28,190 nt of DNA from Mnemiopsis leidyi. Lineage: Eukaryota; Ctenophora; Tentaculata; Lobata; Bolinopsidae. A program made the position numbers and the translations under genes. The notes under the pieces were generated by a model. The model did no database searches, had not been told where the DNA came from, and saw nothing but the letters and a program-made list of their open reading frames with translations. The stretch covers positions 11,476-39,665 of the forward strand of contig JH154147.1 of assembly GCA_000226015.1 (NCBI GenBank), read 5' to 3'. The stretch's first letter is position 1. Each line of letters opens with the position of its first letter. Of this stretch, positions 8,156 to 23,100 are shown piece after piece.

Positions 8156-11100
8156 GTTTGATTTTAACAATGCTTCATGGTGGAAGGGACAAATATTTTG
8201 TCTTGTGAACAATCCATTTTCAACTTATGAAAGTAATAAACAGCTCATATAATCAATGTCTGTGAGTAATGCAAATAAAAAATTAAGTTGTCATGATATT
8301 CCTTTACTTATTCTTCTTGACATAGTTTGTTTGGAATCTATCTATTTATGATTATGAACAAGGAAATTGATAATACCATATTGATAAAAATTTTGTGAAT
8401 AGCAGTAAGATATATTATTTACCGCATGATGGTGTTAAAGCGGTTAAGTAAAACGTGTTATTTGCACATTGTTGTCACCCTTTTCGTATTACATCACACT
8501 TATGGCCGTATTACCTCACCTTTTTCGTATTACATCACCGTATTATCTCACCCTTTTGATATTATTTTCACAGTTTTTAGCCGTATTACCTCACACTTTC
8601 TGCAAATTAGTGATACGAGAGAACGTCATTTTTTCTTGTTATTATTAGCAACTGCCCGCACTATCTGCAATTTTTACTTGGTAAATAATATCGTTACATA
8701 ACTCATAAGTGCAAAGTAACAACATGTTTTCAACTCAGGCTCCGCCCTCGTTAAAAACATACCATTATTCAACTCAGCTTTCGACTTCAATGAATAATTA
8801 GATTTACACCACTCGCTACGCTCCAGGCGTAAATCATGTTACTTCACACTTACTCGTAATGTAACTTGATATTACCTCGCTAGTCACTACTGTGTAAAAT
8901 TGCAGACAAGAAAACAAAACTTTTTTAATTAGAAAACTTGTTTACCTTGATTTCAGACAGAGTTATGAATTGTAAAGGTTTGTCATAAGTTATTATTTCT
9001 AAATTCAAAATTAATTGTCCTTCTCTTTTCAGCTCATAACAAAGAGTTATTCAAGAGTTATTTATCAACACTCACTGATTATCGACATGAACCTGTAAGT
9101 TCATCTTAACTTTTCAACTTAATTTCCATCCACTTGATCTTAACCAGACAATCATCTTTTTAATCTTCAAAATCCACTTATGATATATCCCAAAATTTGT
9201 TCATAAAGTATTGCAATAGATATAATATTCAAACAACAATCCTTAATAGTGTTCAGCTACTCTCAGTACCACCTCAGCCAGGGGATTAACTTTGTCTAAT
9301 TCTCAGGGATCAAATGTGCGAATACTTGAGCTGAAAAAAGCATACAGAGACAGCCCCGTCCCCCAGTCCCCGACTTCCAAAGAGAACAAACCTAGAAATG
9401 AAGCTACACGGCCAGGCTACAAAGATCAGCTACAGCCCATGAGAGATGCGCAGCTAGCACAGCAGGCGTTACAGAGGGATCCTCTCCATGACAACCAATC
9501 TCGGCCTCCCAGGGAGTTAGAACGGGAACAATCCCGGGAGTACTTACGGCGGGAACAGTCACGGGAGCGGCTGAGACGGGAACAGTCCAGGTCACAGTTG
9601 AAGAGAGACAAGTCGAGTGACAGAGCTCACAAGGAAGGACAGCGAGAGTTCCAGAGAGATCCCCAGAGACAACTCAGTCGAGACCAGTCCAGAGAGTTCC
9701 ACAAGGACACTCGGTGGGAGCAAGACAGGACCCCAGCTAGACAGAGCCAGCCTAGTCCTAGGAGCGCTTCACGCAGGACAGCTCAGGAGCGTCGTAGTCC
9801 GGCCATGCAGCGACATAGTCCACCTGGTGCTGAATCTGAACAGGTTAGATCTTATTATACGTTTCATTGTGTCAGCTTATTTTAGCTGTTTAAAAGGCAA
9901 ACAGTGAGGTTAGCTGAATCTAGAATCTTAGTGTACGATTCAGATAGAAATAAATATTTAATTATGCTGTGTAAGTTATCGCATTCTAATCAAAGTGCAT
10001 TCTACAGCTCTATGTACCGGTACAAATTAAAATAATTAGCTCAGCAGTTTCTTGACATGATTGTAATGATCAGGACTAATTAAAACATGGACGTTGAGGT
10101 GGTCTTGTTACTTGAAACCAGGGTTTCCCGTCAAATTACATTTAACGAGATTCCCTCTGACATATGGCTTAATTTTACATATGTCACAATCCTGTCATGT
10201 AAATAGAGAAATGAGACATCCGAAAATTCGGAAAAACTGGTGGTTATTCGTCTGGGAGATCATCTTGACGTCTTTTTGACACTTATCGACATCCTAAGTA
10301 TTCGTTCTTGTTGGTATGCTACGTTTTCTTGTATATCTGTACCGTGTTTCGACTATACGAGTTTGAGATATTTCATTTATGTAATCTCGTCCTAGTTTTG
10401 TAATGATAAGACGATGTTTACCTAGTTCTAGGGTGATTAATTAGTTTTTGCTGAACCACTGCCAGCTACTCACAATCTAATTACGTGCCATCATGCAACA
10501 CACTACGGCCCTGAATAATTCTCATTACATCAAACAACAACACTGATTACTCACAGCAATTACCTAGCTTTTGTCTGACTTGATTGACTTGTCTTATCCA
10601 CCTTTGTTTAACTATAAATGTTAAACGCTTATTGTTTAAAATTGCGCGTATTGTTTAAAGTTGCACGCTGTTTGCGTGCTGCATGCAGCATGTCACAGAA
10701 GTGACGTGGGTTCAGCTTCATGGTGCCGTGTCACCCTCAGATAGACAACACTTGTGTGTTTTAAACTAGATTTACTTATTCGCTTACGACAGTCGACATT
10801 GTTGAAGTTTGCCAGGAAATGCCACGTTTATTATTTTGAGTCAGCAGGTGACCAATGAAAAATTATGTGCACGCGAAAATCCAGGAATGAGAAGAATTCC
10901 AATTAAATTGGACGATTATTATAATTGGAAAATATTCTTGTGCTTATTAGCAGTTATACTGATGAGCAGCTGTAGCGAAATTGAAATTTCAAATTTTAAG
11001 CCGAAAATATTTACTGCATAACCTGGTCTAAGATAGGAGGGTTCATGTTGGGAAACTTCTGGTTCGGTTCAGAGAGAACATTGCCAATAAAAAACGTGGT

Positions 11101-14100
11101 TGTGGATTGTTCAGTTTATATCAAGAATGTTGGCAAAACTCGATTTCTGCTCTTTTGTGGGTGTTTACTATTTGTGGTCTTCTCTTGTTAGCTCCACTCT
11201 CACTAAACTTAGCTAACCCCATACAATGTTACAGCTTCAATTTTATAGGTTCTCTTTTCACATACTTTGTCCAGGTTCTATAAATATTCCAGAAATGTTG
11301 CAGCTTGTGTCTGGTGTGTTAGGAGTACTGCCCACTACACAGTGTCGACACCTCTTGTAGCTTTATGTTCTGTACCCAGCGAGATAATAACAAAGTCCAA
11401 ATATGTTCTGTACCTCATTTCTTTCATCTGACGTTCTCTGTATAGATAACATAGATGTTATAAGAAGCTACATAACAACTTAAAATGGGAATCTTTTCTG
11501 TTACGCACAGTGCTTTTTAACACAGGGGTATTTTGGGAAGTGCAAGTCGAGCTTCAGATAAACCTTGGCATGAGTTCAATAATTTCGACTTTTGTAACCT
11601 GTGCAGCCCAATACCTTGAGATAGTGTCCAATACTTGCGTTTGTGTGTAAGTGTAGACCAATTGACCAACTTAACTGTACGGCCATTAGTCACAGACACA
11701 TGCACTACGATGACAGGTAACACTTAACAAATACTTATTTTTACTGATAACTCTCCTATGAGAAGTATAGAGCGAGTGTGATCCAACCACAAGTAGTTTT
11801 AATTGACGTATTTTTTACGTGTAATAGTAGAATATGAAGTAAGTTATGTTCTCACAAGTCGAAACTGAGGGTTTTTTCCTTGAAAGTAAACTTTCAATAC
11901 GATCTGTTATTTATACAATGCAGACTATACAGTACACATGATATACTATGTAACACTATACACTTTACACTATACACTACATTACACACTATACACTATA
12001 CACTTTGATATGTACTATACAAATTGTACACTATACATTGCACAAAAATATACATTGCACAAAATATGACATTTTAATACATGTATTTGACTACCGTGGG
12101 AAAATACAAACTTATCGTCTACTCTCCGGGTGGAGAAATCTCCCGGGCTCCAATAATTGTCTACTGTCTACTACTGTCTACTAAATGTCCTGTTTTGGAT
12201 TCTGCTTGTGATATTGTAACTTCTCACTTTTGCTCAATATACAATTTCCATTATACACCTGATTTTTTTCTTGTCTGTCCCCAGCTTTGTCGCGAGTTCC
12301 CTTGCCGTTACATTTACAATATCTAAATTCCTTGACTATCAAGTTTAGATTAATTTAAAAATCTCTTCAATCTCATTTTGACATACGCAAGATCCTTAAG
12401 TCTTATACATATAATTCTCTTGAATTGAGTTGAAATACACATACCACAAAACTTGTAAAGTAAAATGTGACCAGATGAATACCACACATTCAACCACCAG
12501 GGTTAGGGGAACATGATACATGGATCAGAGCTAGGGGAGCCTAATTTTACAGCTACCATCTGGTGTGCTAAAGTCTCTCTAGAAACCTACATTCCACAGT
12601 ACAATGTACACTCCACAGTACAATGTACATTCCACAGTTAAGCTATATTACAATGTACAATGTACATTCCACAGTACAATTTACTTTCCACAGTTAACCA
12701 ACACTTCACAGTAAACATACATTCGGACACGGTTAACATACATACATTATTAAATATACATACATTAGTAAACATACATACCTCAAATTGAAGACAGAGC
12801 TATAAAGTGTTAACATGCAGGACGATATTCTGGGATTACTCTGTTTCTGTGTAACATTATGTAGTAAGCATGTATCATTACCGGTTAATTAGCATGTGTT
12901 AGGTCCTATAGAGGGAAGTTATGTTTTGTTGGAAGCTGGTGAGTAAAGGCGAGTAGTCTAATGGATTGTAAACTGAAGTTACATTTTTAATGTACATTGG
13001 GAATGTTGATGTGTGTTGGTTTACTGGAACTGGAAAGTTGCCAAATTCAACATGCATGTCCTCCAAGTCAAACAAATAACGTAGACACGTGGTAACACGT
13101 GCAGAATACAGAAAGTTAATAAACACGTACAGTGTACTTGAATTCGTCTCAACTTCGTTGCTTTAGACAAATCAAATCAGCTGAGTTATGGTTAGATGCA
13201 GTTATTACAACAATGATTATATCCTACTTACAAGGCGTGTCTGAGGACTATAAAGCTGGACAGAAGATATCAGTTCGTTGATATTAGTAATATAACATGT
13301 AGAAATGCTACAGTTTAACATTGGTTATAATCTATTAATCATATTCATGTAGTTAAGCTGCTAGGTGTAGCTGCAACAAGTACAAGTCACAAGACATGGT
13401 ATACATTTACAAACTTAGTTATCATGAATCATGATGTCTCGTCAAGTACATTTAAGTTACCTTGTATTTAAGTTATCTTGTTAGTTGTATCATATACAAC
13501 ATAAATGGATTATTTCCGTTTTGGATGTAATGAATCCTGTGATGTAATATGTAACTACTTAAATGTAATTAAAATTATGTTGTAAATGATAGATGTATGA
13601 TAACTATGTTACTTGTCACATACTTAAAGATGTGACCTAATGTTATGTGTTCGAGGTCACGTATTCTCCTTACTCCCTAGTCACGTACTAGATTGGTCAC
13701 ATGATACATTCTTTATTCTTAAACGATTAACTGTTGAGGTGATTATTGACAACTTTGCTGATCATAGTCTGAAGAACTTCTTAAACTTAGATCACGAAAA
13801 TGTAAACTTTGTAGTTCCTGCCTATTTCTCACGACTTAATCGTAGTTCCTGACTGTATCAGATCAGATAATCAAAGCAAAAATTGGTAAAGTAAAATCTC
13901 CTAACATGATTCTAAATATACCGATGATTTAATGCAATAATGATCTGTTTGTATGATTTGAGCGCACTCAATCTAAGTGGATCGTCAGCATTGCTGCCCA
14001 CCAATATTAAACAAATACAATAGATAATAAGCAGTAAGCTACTTATATCTTACATCCTTATTGCAAGCTCCTTTCTCAAGCAATATTTTATTATCCGTTA

Positions 14101-14112
14101 TTTATAAACCAG

Positions 14113-14150
<38 letters not shown>

Positions 14151-17100
14151 CTGTGTATTGTGTGTAGTGTAAAATGTGTACTTTGTGAAGTGTGTACTGT
14201 GTACTGTGTGTTGTGCACTGTGTGTGTGTTTTGTGTAAAATGTGTACTGTGTGTGAAGTGTGTACTGTGTACTGTGTGTTGTGTACTGTGTGTTGTGTAT
14301 TGTGTAAAATGTGTACTGTGTGTGCTGCGTACTGTGTACTGTGTGGAGATTACTGGAAAAAGAATCAAATATGATTACACTCTCTGGGAATCTGGAACTT
14401 TTATTTCCGTAATATTTTACTGAATAACACAGCTTTCAATATTAATAGAACATTATCACCTCTTCTCTAAATATATACGATCGAAAGAATGTAATACTTT
14501 ACTAAGATCTAGAGTATTAACTTTAACCGAAAGATCGGCAAAATATTTTTACCAATGTAGGTAATTTCTATTAACGCTTGACGTTTCTTAGACGTCACTA
14601 AGACGTTGCTAAGATGATGCTAAGAAGTTATTATGACGTCGCTAACAAGTATGTGGTTCTCTCTAAACAGGAATTTAGAAAATTCAACATTCCAACCCGA
14701 CTTACGTAATGCAAATTATGTGGCGAGACTTAAGTAGACATACCGTTATTGTTAAACAAAACACCTGTATCATGTATTGTGTGTAACTTTATCTTATTAA
14801 GTTATTACAACAGACAGGGTTTACCTTTCTAAGAATGACGTCGTGACATAGACAGTTTCGCAATAAATAGGTTTTGTTGCGAAATATCAAAACTAAACAA
14901 AATCTGCGAAAAGAAACATAATGCACATTTCAAACACAAATTTCAACCTTACAAACAAACACTTCATGCATTAAATACTTCGCAACCGGCGATATTGTCA
15001 GTTAACCCCCCCCCCTCCCCCTCTAATTTTGCTATTCGACCATCAGACCCTGGCCCAGGCCAAAAGGTCAAAAACTCGTGATTAACTTTTTATTAACTCT
15101 TCCTCTCCCTAAATAGTAAATTGTAGTATTTGCTGTCCCCCAATATCCCTGATTTTCTATCTTACCACCAAGGTCGACAGTTAAATATCATGTCTGGCGG
15201 ACTGCACGACACGTGGCAGCAGCTACTTAGTTATTCGACAGAGATCCTTAGCTTTGTAATGTCTGAGAGCATGAGCATTGGTTTAGTCAACAGTACTTCG
15301 AGCTGATGGCAGAAGTAAAACAGCGACAGTTTATAACGATAAAATGCAAAATGATACTTAATTATTGCAGTGGTGCTAATGCAATATTTGTCGGTGAGAT
15401 CGTAATCGGTGATTTGTTGAATTTGTTTCTCCTTTGCTTAGGTTTCTGTTTCTTGTAAGTTGTTACTTGTTGTAGGATTTCTTAAATTCTCTGTAAATTT
15501 TGTCGAGTACAATACAATATCTACGTTATTTGTCCAAGGTTTATTAGACAGTTTGTTACTATACAACAGACATAGTTGTATAACTAACAAACTTTCACTT
15601 TCACTTTCATTCTTCAGTTCTAATACAACCTGTCAACTTAGCTGCACCCTTCCAGAACACGACCCCCTGAATTCTATGTAGTAAACTGTAACGGTCATCA
15701 GCTAGACCTGCTGTAAATCTGTCATTTCTTTTTTAAACATCTCGACTTTCGTGTACACTGACACAACAATTAATACAGGTTAGGTGTCAGATTTCTTACT
15801 TTCTCAAATTGGCTACAATGTATTATGTCCGATGTGACACTGTGTAAAATGTACATTATTATATATTGTGACAGTGTACGATTTACAATGTACGTACAAT
15901 GAATGTACAATGTACAATGATTACAAGTACTTTAACTTTGAACCCTGAACTGAATACCACGTGAAGAGAGAATGTGGAGAGGAACGTGTGTTTAAGTATT
16001 AACATGCACATTATAATCCACCTAGTACGAAACAGTTCAGAATGTGCCTTATTTGCTAACGTAAAACTTAAGTGTGTAGATGAATTCCTAATCAGTCATG
16101 GGATGACATTTAATGTCCTCTAAGTGATGTCGTTATAAGACTCAGTGAATTTTGTCGGTATTTTCCTGAAATATTTTCGGTATTCTCCTGAAATGTTCGA
16201 CGGTATTTTCATTTTCTTGAAATATTGACGGTATTTCTCCAGACGAGTTTTAACACAGTATTTACAAACTGAACTGTTTTACAACCTGTAATTCATCTTA
16301 ATATTACAGTTTCCTGTTTCTTACTCCTCCCTTCTATCACACACACACTGTGTTTACGAAATACAAAACAAGTCTTGTTTACCGATATCATATCTCTCTA
16401 CATCGACACATATTGCGACACGGAATTTCAATACGTATAATATCATTACTAACAACATACCAGACTATCTGCTATAAACCCAGCCCATTCCTTTTACATT
16501 CCTCTAACTCTTCTTCTCTCACAAAACTTAACGAAATTCATGTGTTTCATTTAACGACAGGTATCTCTGTTTAAACTACATAATAATTAAGTTAAATTTG
16601 CGGTCTTCCTGCTCATAATTTCAAAGGAAAAATCGGATATTTCAATTTCCAGTGAGAGTGTATGGTCCGTGTTTGACTTTGTGGCTTACTCGAATGCTCT
16701 ATTCAAAAGTAAGTCACGATTATTCGATCAAAGAGTGAAACTCTTGAACTTTATAAGATATTTGCCTCATTATAAGACATTATTTCGTTAACGTTACCAC
16801 AACATGATCAAGAAAATATCTTGATTAGGTTAAATACAATAGATAAGCAACCCTCAGTAATTGTAGAAGAGTGAAAAGTTATCGAATATCTAATGGTAAC
16901 TCATACTTGATTTGTCGTAGTTATGTGGACTAAGTATCTCAAATAATTAAAGTACACTTCAAACCTTTGTAAAATTTCCAGGGATATACAGTTTTTCCCA
17001 AACTAATTGCTATTCATTAAACTAAGCTTATCTAAATCTCCTTATATCTAACGGTTCCGTCATCCTGCCCTACAACATCGTGCCCCACAACATTTTTTCC

Positions 17101-20100
17101 CTCTGATTTTGCCCCAGCGACCCTAACCCAAACCATAGCCATAACCCTAACGAAGAAGTCTGTTGTGGAGCAGGACGTCACTGGGGCTAAGTCGACCACC
17201 AGATTCGACCACGTTCAATTATTCATTTACTTTTTCAAAATTTTATTTGACAGATTATTTAGGATAGGACGATAATTGGACCATTTTACAGTATACATAC
17301 TACAGTATATATATATAATCTACACACTACAGTATCTATGTATTGTGTATGCATTATATAGTATCAAGATTGTATTGGAGAACAAAATGTACTTTCTTTA
17401 TCCTGCCTTTGTAGAGTTTGCCAGATGTCACTTAACTGGTACACACTTTCATGCGGTGAAGCTAACTTAACACAACACAACACATTATGAAAAGTGTATC
17501 TCACACGTGAGAAATGTATCAGCTGAGTCTTGGTGAAGAAAAACAGACAAATAGTTAGACAATGTCATGTCTAAAATAACATGGTAAGTTACAGAACTAC
17601 GTGTTATTTAGATCTACAAGTTATAACTTATAATTGACCACATGATGTTGGAGACTCACTATTGGGCGATAGACAGTACTGTTCTAGTTTCCCCAAAATA
17701 AAGTCTAGAGTAACATTGTAAGTTACAGAACTGCATTGTAAGTAACAAGAACCAGGGTTCCTTATTTATAGCTAGTCAAGAACCAGGGTTCCTTATTTAT
17801 AGCTAGTCAAGAACCACAAGGCTATTTATTAACCTATAAGAGTCAAGAAGCTAGTGTGTGTAATCTCACACAAACTCTCAACAAGTCAAGAAGCTAGTGT
17901 GTGTAATCTCACACAAACTCTCAAGGGAATATCTACTTCCGCTCTACATCACATGATCTTACAGCTGTACTAAAGTTAAATCCATTATTTCTATGGTTTC
18001 TTCTATAGTAACACGTAGTCACAGCCATTAACAATCTGTCTGTTTCTTCTCCCTTTTTTCATCGGAGATTTGTAGAGCGTGATATTTTCTCAGATGTCTT
18101 ACAAATACAAAATCATGGTTTTCTAATTTCTACTGCAGAATTTTGTATCGAATAGGAAATAGAAAGAAAGAGTTTCTAAAGAAATTAATCGCTTCAGGCA
18201 AAGCCGTGTGCGATTACTAGCAGTTATTTCTTCAGTCGAAGCTGAGTGCAATAACATAGTAATTGGAGTAATCTTATTGTTACCAGTAACATGACCATTA
18301 ACCATGACATTACGAAAATTTTAACCCTAAAATTTGGCTGAAAGTGGTATAAGTGGGCTTATGCTACAACCCTTACACGTCATGTGGCGTTTAATCATTA
18401 GAAAATAGCTAGTAACATCGATACAGAACCTGTCTTGCTACAGAACCTGTCTATTATCTAAATATCGGAAGTCTTATTAAAGTATTAGCCGATATTCGGT
18501 ACCTCAATTCATTTTGTTATCCACTTCGAAACATTATATCAAATATGGAATGCCAGACCTAGAAGTATGACAACGCTTCAACTTCACGTGTATTTAGACA
18601 ATATTAAAGTTTAATTTGTTCACACTATCCAGATTCTATGAGAATGTTTAAAGCTGCGTTTTTGAAGTTTTGTATAATTTCCCTCGCACATATCGTTACA
18701 TTTTACCTGCTTTATGTGAACTATAGTGTTAGTAAGGCACTGGGAAGGTCCTTAGGAACAACGCTCGCTCTAAAACTTAATTTCAACTGTCAGCTTGTCA
18801 CTGTTGGATAATCCCATGTAAACATTCTAACCATTGCTAACTGTTTGTCCATAGATTGGTGCAATTTACGTCTTCGGTTCAAGTTAGAACATAAATTCTA
18901 ATTGCTATATATTTTTGCAATACTTTCCTCATTCGTAATTATTTATTCATAACGTCTTATTCATATTTACTTATTCATAACGTCTTATTCATAATGACTT
19001 ATTCATAATGACTGATTCATAATGACTTATTTATGACAATTTCAAACGTCAGTATTATCGTATGACAATATTTTTTCGTCTCCTACAATTCATTTCTGTA
19101 CTCCTTCAACATCAATACAGTATCCAAGTATACTCACAACTATGCAAAATTTAGTTCAAGTTTACTACAGGTGGTATTTCCCATCATTAAGTTTTGTAAG
19201 ATCTGCTTAACGATGTCTGAAATAAAACTTAATTACTAAAATATCTTAAACCATCGACCATCGCGCTGCCACAACTTGTGAACCAATAACTATATCTAGT
19301 TTTCTGTATTTAACTTAGTTAGAGTTAGCTCAAACTCGAAGACACACTTTCTTCCGTGAGTGTGGGTGTTATTATTCGCTCTACAATATTCAGTAAACTT
19401 CTCAGATGAAATTTCACGTACTGCTCAGGAATGTCGAATATTTGGACATCTTTGTCGGTGTTTCTTTATAACCAACCAGATTTACTAATCGACTGTAAAG
19501 TGATGCTTTAACACCTGTGTTAGTGCAAGAAACAGCTATACTTCATTGTAGCTACAGCTATACTTCATTGTAGCTACAGCTATACTGGTCCAGATAACCT
19601 AGAGATAACGTAGAATATTATGTTTCAATATACAATTGTGTAAGGTTCTATTCAGTCTGGAAAACTCTGCAAAAATGAAAGACTCGTCTAGGATAATGTT
19701 TTGAAAGTCTTGTTTAGTAAAATGTGATGGGAAATTCCTGTATGAGGCAGACCTTCTGGTGGAATTCTCTCGAAATTACATAAATCGATCCCGCCAGGCA
19801 TGGCTAATGGCTTCATTCAAATATCACTATTAGAGTGTGTATTAAATTTGGAGCGGTTCACTGCTTTGTTTGGGACACGTGAGGCCATAATAAAGGACGA
19901 TGTAACGCGCCTTGTTTTTTGACGATAATAGAAAAGCGCGGGTAAGAAATGCGCGCCGGCGCGCCTAAGCTATGCTACTCTTGCGCGCCGCATCCATGCA
20001 TTGCATCTGGCCATGCGGCATGCATGTAATCAGCGCTGCAAAGCTTGCAAGTGGCTGATACCGATGAATGATAATGACTATGAAGGGTAGGAGATAGTTA

Positions 20101-23100
20101 ATTCCTCCGTGCTTTGTTGCATTTAATTGCAGCGAATCGCGGTAAGATATCCCAAATTCTAGAATTCGGTGTAGGCAAACTCTAAAATATTTTTGTTTCA
20201 ACTAGTGCCATCCTCTATGAGCACAGTTCTATCTGATACAAGTTTTAATTTTTCGGCACATGACACGCTTAACTCTTCTTCACAAACATACAACTAAAGC
20301 TTAAGCCCCTTGTCGATAACAACAGTGTTCTTTAACATCTCTGAAATTATAGGTCTCTGTAACAGTATAATAGAGACCTAGGAATGCACCCTATAGTAAC
20401 CCTATAGTAATGCACCCTATAATAACATTTAAACAACACCTGTGTCCACCAGTCTGACTTTCAGGGGCCACATGTAATTAGTGTATCTGATATCTTGGTA
20501 ATGACACCGCCCCTTTCTTGCAGCTCCTAATTTTTATCGTTAACGTAGACCAACTTTTATGTTAAGATACTTTCCTCTGATATCGTATTTGTAGTGACCA
20601 TGTCATTTCAATTTAAATTTATACTAACAACATTCAATGTACGTAAAATAATTCATATTTGACATTACTCTATCTACAGCTACAAGAAAATGCCGTGATA
20701 ACGCCGACAAAAGTCGAACAACCTGCGATCAGGCGAGCGTCAATAAATGCCATCAACATGTTTAACAGAACGTGAGTATTCTTGATAACTCAACACATTC
20801 TCATTGTGAACATTTTCAACATTGCGATCAGATTACAGCAAATTCTGACCAAATTGGGGAGGGGGATAATACACTGACCATTGATATGACTTACCTCACG
20901 CATAAAATGCAACTGAAACAGTCTAGCATAAGCAAATAAATTGGGTCTAAAAAAGTAAATATCGTCCTAAGATCCCCAAAATCGACATAGACCTTTTATA
21001 CTTTTTTTGAGTGCTCCCCACTAATTTACATATTGGTATGTAAGCTTGCAGCTTCGCAGCTCTATATTTGAAGATGACCTCAAAACGTGTCAATTATGTT
21101 ATACGACATAGGTGGGGTCATGTAAAGTCAATACTGTTGACAGATAGTAGAAGTCTGAAATACAGAGATTTAGGAGTGTTTACGTCAAATGTGTGGTTAA
21201 TAACGTTACCATGGTAACATATTAATGTGGGCGTGGTTACTGCTGTCTCTAACTGCTGCAACTTGTAGTGGACCCTGTAAAGTAGATAAATAAAACTATC
21301 ATTCCGTGATTCACTGAAAAATTCACAAATTTCCTAGTTTCATACCTCGATAAGACCAAAATTTAATCCATGTAGCTTCCTTAGGGGGGGGGGGGGGTGG
21401 TCACTCCCCATTTTTCGTTTTTACTTAGGGGCTCTAAGTGGGTCTTGTTTGCAGGGCGCAGCAGAAGAAGCCTGCCGCTTCAGTGAAGATAGCTGAAGAA
21501 ATCTCTGAAGAAGTGAACAATGTCTTTATCGATAAGGTGAGTTACGAATAAATTTTCTGGCATATCAAGGAAGCTGCCTAACATTTCTACAGTCGTTTGT
21601 TAGATTGGAAGGCTCCAACTTCAAACAGACACAAAAAGACAATGAGTCTGTTTTGGTCTTATTGGCTTGTTCATTATTAGACTTTCTACATTACTGGCTT
21701 GTTTATTAATTTCTTTTTCTAGATTATTATATAACTACACAACTCATTAGAGATATATTTACCTATGTCAAAACTTCCATTTACCAATGTTTGAGTAGAT
21801 TACTTACAACACACTAATTATATTATACTTTTTCTCTGCCGTTTATTGTTTAACTATCTTACTGGACCTTAACATGCCCTCAATATATGAGCTGTGTTGC
21901 CCTGTCATATCTGTGAATATTGTAATTACAAATAAGTGACGTAATTCCGACCGACTTTCAACGATTATTTGTGTACGTTAATTTTTATAATTAATCATTC
22001 TGAGACCCGTTACAAAGTTTCTAAGAATTTTACCGTCTGAAATTTCGATCAAAGGAACCCTTATACAGTAAAGCTTACTTTTGATTCAGTACGCACTCCT
22101 CCAATGGCAGATGCACGTATGGAATCTGTCATTTTCTCCCGTCATCATTCCTATAATTCTAAAACTCTTGACAAGTAGTTAGTTTTACCGCCTTCTAGTA
22201 AATGTATTTTAAAAAGATAGCCGGATTTCTTGTGGGTCTAAGGTTATAGAAACTTTGTCGAGTATTTGATAAACTCGTGTCACAGACAAAAATTTAACGA
22301 ATGTTAATCGGAGTCCCCAACAACGTGTTGCTGAATTGTCTACAAATCGACCCGCTTCTATGCTGGACCTAGTTTAAAGTTCCCCTGCGAAAGTGGCATG
22401 CTCGTATTCAGTTAAATTCAGCTGGTTAAACGTCCGGTTATTAAGTTTGGCTCTCTACAAGAATTTGCTTTAAGTTTTGCCGTTTTCGGAAACGGAATTC
22501 CCGCAGTAGGAACGTCATGTCTATCATTCTCAAGTGTTAGACAGTAAAAAGTAAAAGAACCAGCAATATACATACAAGACCTGCAGAATCTCTACAACGG
22601 GAGCTGAACTCAACTTCGCCATTTGCCGGCTTATCATTCCCGCTGTTGTTTCTTCTATCTTCTTTGTCCGGAGTCCGGACTGTTCTTCCCCCTCTTCTCT
22701 TCTCCACTCTATTTTCTCTCTTTCTCTCTCCCCTTTCTCGGATTCTTCCCAGTTCCTCTCTCATACCCTCTTTCCTCTGCTTTACCACCTTTCTCATTCC
22801 CTTTCTTCTTCTCTTATTTCCTCCCTTTCCTACCCTCCCACTCCTACCCTCCTTCTCCTACCCTCCTTCTTCTACCCTCCCTCTCCTACCCTCCTTCTCC
22901 TACCCTCCTTCTTCTACCCTCCTTCTCCTACCCTCCCTCTCCTACCCTCCCTCTCCTACCCTCCTTCTCCTACCCTCCTTCTCCTACTCTCCTTCTCCTA
23001 TCTTCCCTCTTCTACTCTCCCTCCCCGTCTTCAGAACACATTCCCCGCTAAACCAGGCTTCCCCAAATTCCACCCTGAACATTTAGCTCGATTCTATGAC

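Larger units (their letters stand above)
9844..20679 (+). other. 10.8-kb intron 3 of the SOWAH-like gene
   Basis: A large AT-rich intron, 7-50 times longer than the gene's other introns. It contains at least eight local tandem duplications or microsatellites (listed separately), a degenerate TTAGGG-like inverted repeat near 17.1 kb and a GC-rich palindromic patch near 19.95 kb. Its ORFs are short and unlike known families. A cassette exon or a nested gene is possible but I could not support one. Confidence 0.6.

Noticed and set aside
14061-14423. Long Cys/Val-rich plus-strand frames and a His/Thr/Ser-rich minus-strand frame
   Set aside because: All are translations of the GTGT/GCGT microsatellite, open on both strands because the repeat lacks stops.
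22537-23086. Pro/Ser/Leu-rich plus-strand frames and an Arg/Glu-rich minus-strand frame
   Set aside because: They are compositional artefacts of the pyrimidine tract preceding the exon 6 acceptor.
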